A stretch of 64,000 nt of DNA, from the NCBI GenBank assembly GCA_030386875.1, contig CM059563.1:11674001-11738000 (forward strand), read 5' to 3'. A program made the position numbers and the translations under genes. Numbering within the stretch: position 1 is the first letter of the stretch; each line of letters opens with the position of its first letter. Shown here in pieces: positions 43,101 to 51,309 of the stretch. The notes under the pieces are model-generated. The model saw nothing but the letters and a program-made list of their open reading frames with translations, ran no database searches and was not told the origin of the DNA. Source of the stretch: Morinoia aosen. Taxonomy: Eukaryota > Arthropoda > Malacostraca > Amphipoda > Talitridae.

Positions 43101-46100
43101 GCAGGTGTGGCAGAGAGTGTGAATGCAACATAATGTGGTGTTCCAGGTATGGCAGAGAGTGTGAATACAACATAATGTGGTGTTGCAGGTATGGCAGAGA
43201 GTGTGAATACAACATAATGTGGTGTTGCAGGTATGGCAGAGAGTGTGAATACAACATAATGTGGTGTTCCAGGTATGGCAGAGAGTGTGAATACAACATA
43301 ATGTGGTGTTGCAGGTATGGCAGAGAGTGTGAATACAACATAATGTGGTGTTCCAGGTATGGCAGAGAGTGTGAATACAACATAATGTGGTGTTCCAGGT
43401 ATGGCAGAGAGTGTGAATACAACATAATGTGGTGTTCCAGGTATGGCAGAGAGTGTGAATACAACATAATGTGGCGTTGCAGGTATGGCAGAGAGTGTGA
43501 ATACAACATAATGTGGTGTTCCAGGTATGGCAGAGAGTGTGAATACAACATAATGTGGTGTTGCAGGTATGGCAGAGAGTGTGAATACAACATAATGTGG
43601 TGTTCCAGGTATGGCAGAGAGTGTGAATACAACATAATGTGGTGTTGCAGGTATGGCAGAGAGTGTGAATACAACATAATGTGGTGTTGCAGGTATGGCA
43701 GAGAGTGTGAATACAACATAATGTGGTGTTGCAGGTGTGGCAGAGAGTGTGAATACAACATAATGTGGTGTTCCAGGTATGGCAGAGAGTGTGAATACAA
43801 CATAATGTGGTGTTGCAGGTATGGCAGAGAGTGTGAATACAACATAATGTGGTGTTGCAGGTATGGCAGAGAGTGTGAATACAACATAATGTGGTGTTCC
43901 AGGTATGGCAGAGAGTGTGAATACAACATAATGTGGTGTTCCAGGTATGGCAGAGAGTGTGAATACAACATAATGTGGTGTTGCAGGTGTGGCAGAGAGT
44001 GTGAATACAACATAATGTGGTGTTCCAGGTATGGCAGAGAGTGTGAATACAACATAATGTGGTGTTGCAGGTATGGCAGAGAGTGTGAATACAACATAAT
44101 GTGGTGTTGCAGGTATGGCAGAGAGTGTGAATACAACATAATGTGGTGTTGCAGGTATGGCAGAGAGTGTGAATACAACATAATGTGGCGTTGCAGGTAT
44201 GGCAGAGAGTGTGAATACAACATAATGTGGTGTTGCAGGTATGGCAGAGAGTGTGAATACAACATAATGTGGTGTTCCAGGTATGGCAGAGAGTGTGAAT
44301 ACAACATAATGTGGTGTTCCAGGTATGGCAGAGAGTGTGAATACAACATAATGTGGTGTTCCAGGTATGGCAGAGAGTGTGAATACAACATAATGTGGTG
44401 TTGCAGGTATGGCAGAGAGTGTGAATACAACATAATGTGGTGTTGCAGGTATGGCAGAGAGTGTGAATACAACATAATGTGGTGTTCCAGGTATGGCAGA
44501 GAGTGTGAATACAACATAATGTGGTGTTCCAGGTATGGCAGAGAGTGTGAATACAACATAATGTAGTGTTGCAGGTATGGCAGAGAGTGTGAATACAACA
44601 TAATGTGGTGTTGCAGGTATGGCAGAGAGTGTGAATACAACATAATGTGGTGTTGCAGGTGTGGCAGAGAGTGTGAATACAACATAATGTGGTGTTGCAG
44701 GTGTGGCAGAGAGTGTGAATACAACATAATGTGGTGTTGCAGGTATGGCAGAGAGTGTGAATACAACATAATGTGGTGTTGCAGGTGTGGCAGAGAGTGT
44801 GAATACAACATAATGTGGTGTGGCAGAGAGTGTGAATACAACATAATGTGGTGTTGCAGGTGTGGCAGAGAGTGTGAATACAACATAATGTGGTGTTGCA
44901 GGTATGGCAGAGAGTGTGAATACAACATAATGTGGTGTTCCAGGTATGGCAGAGAGTGTGAATACAACATAATGTGGTGTTCCAGGTATGGCAGAGAGTG
45001 TGAATACAACATAATGTGGTGTTCCAGGTATGGCAGAGAGTGTGAATACAACATAATGTGGTGTTGCAGGTATGGCAGAGAGTGTGAATACAACATAATG
45101 TGGTGTTGCAGGTATGGCAGAGAGTGTGAATACAACATAATGTGGTGTTCCAGGTATGGCAGAGAGTGTGAATACAACATAATGTGGTGTTCCAGGTATG
45201 GCAGAGAGTGTGAATACAACATAATGTGGTGTTGCAGGTATGGCAGAGAGTGTGAATACAACATAATGTGGTGTTGCAGGTATGGCAGAGAGTGTGAATA
45301 CAACATAATGTGGTGTTGCAGGTGTGGCAGAGAGTGTGAATACAACATAATGTGGTGTTGCAGGTGTGGCAGAGAGTGTGAATACAACATAATGTGGTGT
45401 TGCAGGTATGGCAGAGAGTGTGAATACAACATAATGTGGTGTTGCAGGTGTGGCAGAGAGTGTGAATACAACATAATGTGGTGTGGCAGAGAGTGTGAAT
45501 ACAACATAATGTGGTGTTGCAGGTGTGGCAGAGAGTGTGAATACAACATAATGTGGTGTTGCAGGTATGGCAGAGAGTGTGAATACAACATAATGTGGTG
45601 TTGCAGGTGTGGCAGAGAGTGTGAATACAACATAATGTGGTGTTGCAGGTACGGCTGAGAGTTTCCTGTTCAGCCTGCGCCCGTACGCCGGCGTGTACCG
45701 CAGCACGGGCTACAACACCAACTACCAGTATCTCAACTACCTGCACAACAACACTATGCCCAACGGCCTGGTCAGTCACTAATTCTTCAGATTCTCTCAT
45801 GACTCTTGGCTAATTTAACCTTATTGTTCCTTGCAATACCAATGAGGGGGAGGTTCATGAAGACGGTTTGTTTTATTTTATAACTGTTGAAGCGTGGTTT
45901 ACTTGAGTAAATAATTGTTAGGTCATTTTTATATTACTTTTTGTGATTGTCTTGCTTTTGAATCGTCATGTTAGAGGTAACGCTACATTGAACTTGGCAT
46001 TACCGTTTCATCTTTGCGTCAAATTTGTAATTTTCATGTAGGAGTGTAAGAGTGTCGTGGTGTGGAAGAGGGCATTAAGAGTGTCGTGTGTGCACAGGGC

Positions 46101-48170
46101 TTGGGCGGGCGCGAGGAGCTGTTCGGGATGTTCCTCTCGTACGACTTCGGGGAGTGCACCGTGGCCCCTTCGTGCACCACCTACGCCAGCCCCGCCATTT
46201 GCCCCAACCTCGCCCCCCGCGTGCGCCGCCTCACCGTCTGGGGCGTGGGGGAGGAGCTCAAAGACTCTGACGATGACAGTGACGAGGTCAGACAAAATCA
46301 CGTCGCCCTGCGCGATGTAAACCTGCGTAACGGGTCAAATTCATGTTTTCCTGCAGTTGCTTGTCAGTAAAATTTTGGAAATGTAGAACCAGTCACCAAA
46401 AGTGAGTTTAATTATGTAGTTTCGAGATTTTTTTACTGAATTATTATTTTTGGATGCCAAAGTAATCGGTTTTTAGAATTCGACTCGGGGAAAATCATGC
46501 CGCTAATTGTTTCCAGTTCTCTTCCTGGTGCTTCGAGTGCTGCGTCACACACGTGGTTGTAAAATAAGTGTTGGCTCTTCTTTATGTGGTCACCGCGTAT
46601 CGTGTTAGAAGCGTTGGCTGAGCTCAATTCTTAGAATTTTTTCTCTGTGCGTCGTACAATTGCTGCTTACGTGGTCAAATTGTTGTGCGCCCGTGGCAGG
46701 TTGTGTGAGTGCACACTGGTCTACAACCATTCACCAGAATTCTGCGTTACTTCAACAATATCCAGATTCCAGTTCTCTCTAATAACTAGAATGGCTAATT
46801 TTTTAACCATCCCGAAGTGTTCAGTGAACAAAATGTGCTTGCATATTCCATCACTGAAAACAAATGAAAGAAATTAACGTCCATCAGAATATTTGTTGAT
46901 GCACAAACACTTTCGAAAATTGTGCTGTCTCGTAGTAGCTCGCCTTGGTGCAGTTTAGTTGCAGCTTCTAGACGCCAAAGTTCTGCTCTAAGCTACTTTG
47001 TTAGGAAATTTTAGTTGTTTTCAATGTCGGTGTTTTGTTTATTTAATTATGGGCTATTGGTTCAATTTATTACTGTGTGGATTTATTCTTAATTTCTACT
47101 ATTTTGACTAATTTTCCTGTCTTGAATTACTAGAATACTGGGATTGTCATTCTGTTTATTACTAGAAACAGCACTCGCTTGCAGCAAAAAGGATACCTAG
47201 TTACTCTTGGTGACAGCATGCTGACATCGTTTTCCTCAGTTTCCCAACACACGTAGCGTTCTCAGTTGTGCCTTGAACTGCCATCAGTAGGTTCAGCATC
47301 ACACTGGTTGTTTAAATTTGTTGTGAAGTTCAGTTTTAGAATTGGGTGATTTTTACTTTCAGTTTTCTCCTACCTGAGGAAATGATTTTGTGGTTTTGAA
47401 GACTAGAGAATGAAAAGCACTTCTTGTCTGATTTTCTTGTCTTTGGTTTTGGTAATTTTTGAATTAAAGGTCACACAGCACCACGAAATGTGATTATGTC
47501 AACCTGTGATCATTTCTTAGGATGAGTGTGGCCTGCTTTGCATCTAAATAGGAAAAATGGGTCTCGTGAAAACAGATTGAATTTACCAGAAAAACGTGCT
47601 GTGGCCAAGTAAAAATAAGACTGAGTGGCAATAAAAATCCCCACCTGTAGTTTTGCAGCATTTGAATTATGTGCTTTATTGCTCAAGCTACTTGATTTTA
47701 ATCGAATAGATTGTCTCGTTCATTGAGTGCCCATTCTTTTCAATTTTAATTTTTAAATAATTTTCTCCATAAGATGCTGGGGACTGTGCACCTGCATAAG
47801 AGTAAACAATATCGTGAACTATATATGACTCTTTTCGTGTCACAATTCTTCCGTCTTATACATGGAAGTGCAGCTCCTACAACTTATGTCTGGTGTGAAG
47901 TCATGCAACTTCTCACAAGCCTGCAGTTCTCACCTTGCCTGCAGTCGAGTACGTTTTGTGTGAGGAACCTGAACTAAGCAAGTCGTTGATTCTGACTTCC
48001 TTGTATTACTCCTATTACTAGAGAAAGTAATGCAGTTACATATACTCTCGCAGGGAACTCGGAGGAAGAAGCCCAGCGCCTTGGACCGAAATCCTGAGGC
48101 TCGGGCTATGTTGGATATGATCGGCCGCACGAGGGCGAGTGAGGGACTCAGAGAGCCGGAGCAGCAGTGA
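31024..48170 (+). CDS. MEAK7: MEAK7 / TLDC1 (EAK-7) homologue, complete, 10 exons
   Basis: TLDc-domain regulator of TOR and FoxO signalling. In animals EAK-7/MEAK7 sits on membranes, including the lysosome, through an N-myristoyl anchor. Exons: 31024-31167, 33935-34102, 34835-34900, 35949-36095, 36939-37109, 37434-37559, 38719-38821, 45649-45770, 46098-46286, 48054-48170. They total 1353 nt (450 residues), close to the 456 of human MEAK7. The start MGAEGSKN fits the myristoylation pattern (Gly2, Ser6). The TLDc core (about residues 230-410) includes CEWRLLFSNHIHGDSF, FGGFASASWEVRPQFHG, FLFSLRPYAGVYRSTGYN and PNGLGLGGREELFGMF. The C-terminus ALDRNPEA...GRTRASEGLRE matches the conserved MEAK7 tail, which OXR1 and NCOA7 lack. 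Introns 1-6 are phase 0 and intron 7 is phase 1. No promoter motif was recognised before 31024. Confidence 0.92.
31494..31758. mobile_element. Foldback element A, copy 1 (near-perfect hairpin)
   Basis: About 265 bp in which the two halves are complementary: ccccctattacaaacgtaaa pairs with its complement at the right end, and the centre is caagatggcggcagccatcttgg at 31,632-31,654. Related sequence extends outward on both sides. In MEAK7 intron 1. Confidence 0.88.
31988..32533. mobile_element. Foldback element B, copy 1
   Basis: 546 bp with ends ggtaaatctgaaggatatga and its complement (ccttcagatttacc). It is inserted in the extended arm of element A: the arm sequence before it (aacccatttaaaaacgtt) continues after it (tacatgaatgacattctg), as shown by the unbroken copy near 57,600-57,640. 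Confidence 0.85.
32611..32775. repeat. Fragment of element B
   Basis: Carries the right-half blocks of B (taaatactcatttg, gcatagatgaaaagtt, ttaattatcatgac-like, catctccttcacattaacc), degraded, between copies B1 and B2. Confidence 0.6.
32999..33535. mobile_element. Foldback element B, copy 2
   Basis: 537 bp, from ggataaatttgaaggatatg to tccttcagatttacc, with the same internal blocks as copy 1 (cttaccgcaactccagtgtt, atgagtagctgtttattcga). In MEAK7 intron 1, about 400 bp upstream of exon 2. Confidence 0.82.
33935..34102 (+). CDS. MEAK7: MEAK7 exon 2
   Basis: 56 codons in phase 0, AFCAKSGEEISKLFITLLKK to NPDPAVQ|GTATTT. It corresponds to the variable N-terminal helical part of MEAK7. It was assigned by phase and position; the similarity itself is weak. 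Confidence 0.78.
34835..34900 (+). CDS. MEAK7: MEAK7 exon 3 (66 nt)
   Basis: 22 codons, AEVLASMAGTSGGAVTSNDL plus VQ, between acaacag and GTGAGA. It is in phase on both sides. The sequence is poorly conserved, so the call rests on splice sites and frame. Confidence 0.68.
35185..35540 (+). mobile_element. R-family SINE-like retroposon with target-site duplication
   Basis: 356 bp, flanked by actagcttgtgc (35173-35184) and actagctagtgc (35541-35552), 11 of 12 identical. It starts cctctcagagggatacaact and ends (A)ATCAATCTA. In MEAK7 intron 3. Confidence 0.85.
35949..36095 (+). CDS. MEAK7: MEAK7 exon 4
   Basis: 49 codons, VVTTVIESYSSLQSV through REWLHALLFGDASHKK, with acceptor tttgcacag and donor AAG|GTTACA. 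It corresponds to the EDLVGSVV-type segment of vertebrate MEAK7. Confidence 0.78.
36939..37109 (+). CDS. MEAK7: MEAK7 exon 5 (just before TLDc)
   Basis: 57 codons, TVEMAVPSAAVSQAALERWL, then a hydrophobic stretch VAVYCVVQVTVLRALVLPTL and FPQIIAPK. The W-[LV] then hydrophobic pattern matches the MEAK7 segment before the TLDc core. The donor AAA|GTAAGT is strong. Confidence 0.85.
37434..37559 (+). CDS. MEAK7: MEAK7 exon 6 (TLDc start)
   Basis: 42 codons. SSEVLLLNTALPLQLRCEWR and LLFSNHIHGDSFSLLMKQ match the opening TLDc motif (W-x-L-L-F-S-x-x-x-H-G-x-S-F). The acceptor lacks a good pyrimidine tract (atgaaggcaatgcag). Confidence 0.9.
37865..38234 (+). mobile_element. R-family SINE-like retroposon with 14-bp target-site duplication
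   Basis: 370 bp, flanked by a perfect direct repeat aatacagttatagt (37851-37864 and 38235-38248). It starts ccccctcagggggaaacagg and ends in an (AAT)n tail. In MEAK7 intron 6. This pattern means target-primed reverse transcription. Confidence 0.9.
38370..38665 (+). mobile_element. Possible very diverged R-family copy
   Basis: Block order (ttcttcttaactttttgttt, gcagggtattctgttttggg, aacacactttgtgcattgg, gttgtggataaggga) follows R, but the head is poorly matched. It lies directly before MEAK7 exon 7. Confidence 0.45.
38719..38821 (+). CDS. MEAK7: MEAK7 exon 7 (TLDc)
   Basis: It encodes IVGVGPSLVVVEDEDGNKFG then GFASASWEVRPQFHG and ends in phase 1 at CATG|GTCAGT. FGGFASxSWEV is the signature TLDc strand. 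Confidence 0.93.
38912..40251. mobile_element. 1.34-kb TIR DNA transposon, non-autonomous, TSD GGGT
   Basis: Terminal inverted repeats of roughly 180 bp (left 38912 to about 39090, right from about 40075). Both ends start tgtaccggcgcagtt when read inward and are flanked by gggt (38908-38911, 40252-40255). The right end has an extra gcgcaac block. The interior has only short ORFs. TGT...ACA termini with a 4-bp duplication recall Ginger-type elements, but the fifth base is C where Ginger usually has a purine. In MEAK7 intron 7. Confidence 0.85.
40256..42084 (+). other. MEAK7: MEAK7 intron 7, middle part
   Basis: AT-rich sequence between the TIR transposon and the E fragment. Includes a small simple region (aataaataaataatgtttat, about 40,620-40,730). 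Nothing else recognised. Confidence 0.65.
42085..42236. repeat. Half copy of element E, next to the 42-bp array
   Basis: ctagtctccaaaacatttta, ggattctttgtaattatttt, tatgatttcaatgttaac and aagtttctgaaggtcg align in order with the right half of E at 59,610-59,770. It ends about 35 bp before the minisatellite starts. Confidence 0.68.
42271..45648. repeat. 42-bp minisatellite, about 80 units, abutting MEAK7 exon 8
   Basis: Period 42 (ttgcag at 42301, 42343 and so on to 45643). Unit parts: gtgttgcaggtatggcagag, then agtgtgaatacaacataatg. Main variants are ttgcag/ttccag and gtatgg/gtgtgg. Two units (44,821 and 45,484) lack the same 9 nt and lie exactly 663 bp apart. The first partial unit (42271) and the exon (45649) both read gtacggctgagagt. 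42 is a multiple of 3, so all three minus frames and one plus frame stay open for over 1000 codons or hundreds of codons. These are not genes. Confidence 0.97.
45649..45770 (+). CDS. MEAK7: MEAK7 exon 8 (TLDc), directly after the 42-bp array
   Basis: It starts with GT completing a Gly codon, then TAESFLFSLRPYAGVYRSTG and YNTNYQYLNYLHNN...PNGL|GTCAGT. Its acceptor cag (45646-45648) is the last repeat junction of the minisatellite. The first exon bases, gtacggctgagagt, are a variant of the repeat unit. Confidence 0.93.
46098..46286 (+). CDS. MEAK7: MEAK7 exon 9 (end of TLDc)
   Basis: 63 codons, GLGGREELFGMFLSYDFGEC, then PSCTTYASP, LTVWGVGEE and an acidic end DSDDDSDE|GTCAGA. G-x-G-G...CTTYxSPxL...VWxVG is the TLDc C-terminal signature. 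GC-rich, unlike the surrounding introns. Confidence 0.93.
46287..48053 (+). other. MEAK7: MEAK7 intron 9
   Basis: 1.77 kb of unique-looking AT-rich DNA; no exon or repeat recognised. Confidence 0.7.
48054..48170 (+). CDS. MEAK7: MEAK7 exon 10 (last)
   Basis: 38 codons and TGA. It reads GTRRKKPSALDRNPEARAML then DMIGRTRASEGLREPEQQ. ALDxxPEAxAxL and SxGLRE are the conserved tail of MEAK7 that separates it from other TLDc proteins. Confidence 0.9.
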   Translation, partial: GTRRKKPSALDRNPEARAMLDMIGRTRASEGLREPEQQ

Positions 48171-50235
48171 TGGACTCACACAGCCTACAGCCAGCACAGG
48201 GATCGGCACCAGGCCATTACTGTTGCAGCCCTTCAGTCGCTCGGCTCCCTTGATTTGGCCAGTTCTCTACCCATCTCGCCAGTGTTCTCCCGTTTATTTT
48301 GTTTATTGTTTATCCCTGTTTATTTTTATTTTCTCGAGATAGATCTGTGCTACTATTTGATGATAATCGTTTTATTATCAGTTCGTTTTGTTTATTGAGA
48401 AGAGTTACCTTCCCTCTTGAAAATATGCATCAGGGCATTTGTACGTAAACGTAGTTCTAAATTGCGGTGTCCAGCGGTTGTGATTTTCTCCAACTATTGC
48501 TTAGTTCAACATAGGTCAGATTCTGCTTCTATAAATTTTTGCTTGATTTTTGGTGAACTCTTGTCAATTTGCTGCGCTGTTTTCACTACATACTTCTCTG
48601 CTAACATTTTTCTTATCATGAGAGTGCGATTTGATGAGCATCTTTGCCTGAGCAACAAGGTGCAAAATTTATGGCATAGTTAGGTAAGGTGGCTTTACTA
48701 TGGCTTTCATTACTCACGAGTGAACTCTACTCAACAAACACCTGGTTATCAATTTCTGTGCTCCACATTCCTTCCTATGGCGTTCTCCATTCAAATTTAT
48801 AAGTTGCTCTCACTTTCGACGCAAGGTTTGGATAGCACAAACACGCAAGAATTGTATAGCAAGCGAGTAGTTTGGTTGGCATTGAGTTTAAAAATTAAAC
48901 CGGATTTTTTTCTGAAACAACTAATTATACTGAACTCATTTTGTGAGTGCTTAAGAGAACTCCTTGCTACTGCAGTTTTATTTTTTTTTCGTATCTGTCT
49001 CAAATAAGTTTTTGCAAAATCTTTAACCTCAATGTCGCCTAAAATTTTGTAGCAGCTGAAAGTGAGGTGGAGGTACAGTTGTGTAAGTGGTCGAGAACTT
49101 GCATGGGTCTGCTGAAACTGTGTTCATTTATTGCTATGTTTCAGAAATCGAATAGTCTACAGTCAAGGCTGCCTGCTTATCAGCGTTCATAGGAAGCTGA
49201 AAAATTTTGATTGCCTTCACTCTTATTTACGATGTAAATACTTGTATGACACAATATTCCTGCTATGATTACGTTCCAGCCACTGACTAGGAAGCATTGC
49301 CTATAAGGTGGTGCATAAGATACAACCCTCACACCCGCATGTTTGTGCAATCGAAGCGCATAGGGATAAGGAACTTAGAGTTTGTAGGGAAAGTCAGCTG
49401 AAAGTCAGTTTGCAGTATGAGCTGCTGTGTAGTAACATTCCACTTAGGTTAGTGTAGGTATTGGTTCTTGGTGTAGACAATTTAAATAACGCAGAAAATC
49501 TCTGTTTTACCTTGTGTTTGAAGTACTATATTTGTAGCTCAAATGGTGAAATGCACATAATGTAGATCCGATGAAAAGTTATAAATTTTATGTTAATTCA
49601 AAGTAAAATAATTTAATTAGCTTAAAGGCAATAGTGTATACTTATTTATTTAATGTTCACTCAGTTTTGTGAACATAAGTAATGTGTTATGATACTTTTT
49701 ACAATCATTCATCGGCCGCGTTTTGATCTTGTCGGTTATATTAATCACTATATTCTTACATTTTTTGCGAGGTAGTGCCCGAATCGTCAAAACTCCTATG
49801 ATGAAGAAAGCTGTTCAAACTGTTCTCTTAAAGTACCTCAAACTGAGGTGTTGGATGTTAATATTTTATGCAAATCAAAGCCGTACATTTCAAATGTATT
49901 CGAAATACTAGAATTAAAACAATTAAAAGTGTTTTTGCGTTTCAACATGTAACAGTGCTAAATGTTGTTTTAGAGTCTCTTGACTCAAGTCGGTGTAAAT
50001 AAAAGAGATGTACAGGTTGATTGTTTTGGTTACACGAGAGACCTGACTTCTGAGCTTGGATTTACAACTTATCTGCGGTCGCATCTCGGAGGCATGACGG
50101 GAGCGTTTTGTTCCGTCCTGTGCTCTTCTAGCCACAAGTAGACGCCATTCAAGAGCTCCAACGTGCTAGCCTGTGGATGAGAGCTCGACGTGTCAGTTAC
50201 CCCAGGGATAACTTGGACGTATCAGCTTCCAAAAA

Positions 50236-50568
50236 TCTATGGGAATTAGCGCTCCCAGGGGGACTATGTAAGGGCCTGAGCTAAAGGTTAGGTAGGCTTT
50301 ATTTTTGTAGAAATAGAATAGGTTTTTATTTTGTTACGGACCGTCTTTTTTTCGGTTCACTGCTGTCCTGTTTTTTAGCACCTACTACTTTCTTCTTCAA
50401 CTTTGATCTTGTTTCATGAACTTCTTTCTCATCTTACTGTTTCTGTGCCCTTTCTGCATAGATTCCACGTTCCCTTAACTCCATGCTAAATGGTGCCTTC
50501 TTCTTTCCTCTCTTTGGATCGCCTTAGTTGCGGATAGGGAGACTTAAACTAAATAATAATCTAATCTA
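50236..50568 (+). mobile_element. R-family SINE-like retroposon with 15-bp target-site duplication
   Basis: 333 bp flanked by a perfect direct repeat atcagcttccaaaaa (50221-50235, 50569-50583). It starts inside the family head (tctatgggaattagcgctcc), so it is slightly 5'-truncated. It ends aataataatctaatcta. Lies between MEAK7 and DZIP1. Confidence 0.92.
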
Positions 50569-51221
50569 ATCAGCTTCCAAAAAGAGGTCTGTTGGACGTA
50601 TCAGTGACCATAGAGATGACTGTTAGACGTATGTGTTACCTCAGGAATAACTGCTGGATGTGTTGGTTGCACTTGGGACTACTGCTGTTCGTGCCAGTTG
50701 CCCTGTAGCGCTAACGAACACATGTCCACTGTCACAACTACTACGCAGTAATAGTTTTTGCAATGATCTATCAACTGAGCACGTTCCTTCTGCGTATCTC
50801 ATGCCGTTACTATAGTTTTCACAACTCTGTATTGACTACCAACGCTGGTGTCTTCTTTTATGCTTCACGCCTTTATTTTTCAACCTTCCATCTGTCAAAG
50901 CGACTCGTTACTGCAGTCTTGAACACGAGTGTGATTCAACGTTAATGAAATAAGATCTGATGATTGTCTATACTCTTAGTATGGTTGATGTAAATGAAAT
51001 ACTTTAAATTGCTTTTATATTGGTTTCATTTGAAGACTTCTGCTGACAGCGGTTATACGAGGCTTTAAATCGTTTTCGAACAACCACTTAGGTCGAACTT
51101 TAATTTTAAAGGCATGGATATGGCTGTATTCACTGCGTGCTTCTTCAAAATATAAAATAAAGATTATTTATTTGGATATTGGTTTGAAGTTTGCTAAAAT
51201 GAGCAAACGATTTGGGAATAA

Positions 51222-51227
51222 TTTATT
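51222..51227 (-). terminator. Candidate DZIP1 polyadenylation signal
   Basis: AATAAA on the minus strand about 85 nt after the DZIP1 stop codon. A second AATAAA lies at 51167-51172. The position is plausible for a short 3' UTR; there is no other evidence. Confidence 0.4.
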
Positions 51228-51309
51228 TTAAAATCATTCTATTAATCAGTCTGTGTAGTTTTATAGCTTAATGTCTGGTAGGTCAAACGTATAATTTCAT
51301 TAAATATTT

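Larger units (their letters stand above)
48171..51309. other. Convergent intergenic region MEAK7 / DZIP1
   Basis: Contains both 3' UTRs. AATAAA on the plus strand occurs near 49,999, a possible MEAK7 poly(A) signal. One R copy with a 15-bp duplication. About 50,150-50,700 has imperfect repeats of ggacgtatcag. Confidence 0.6.

Noticed and set aside
42239-45800. Open frames of 1125-1183 codons on the minus strand and 763/351 codons on the plus strand
   Set aside because: All lie in the 42-bp minisatellite, whose length is a multiple of 3 and whose unit has no stop in those frames. All three minus frames are open at once, which is an artefact. The plus frame is not the MEAK7 frame.
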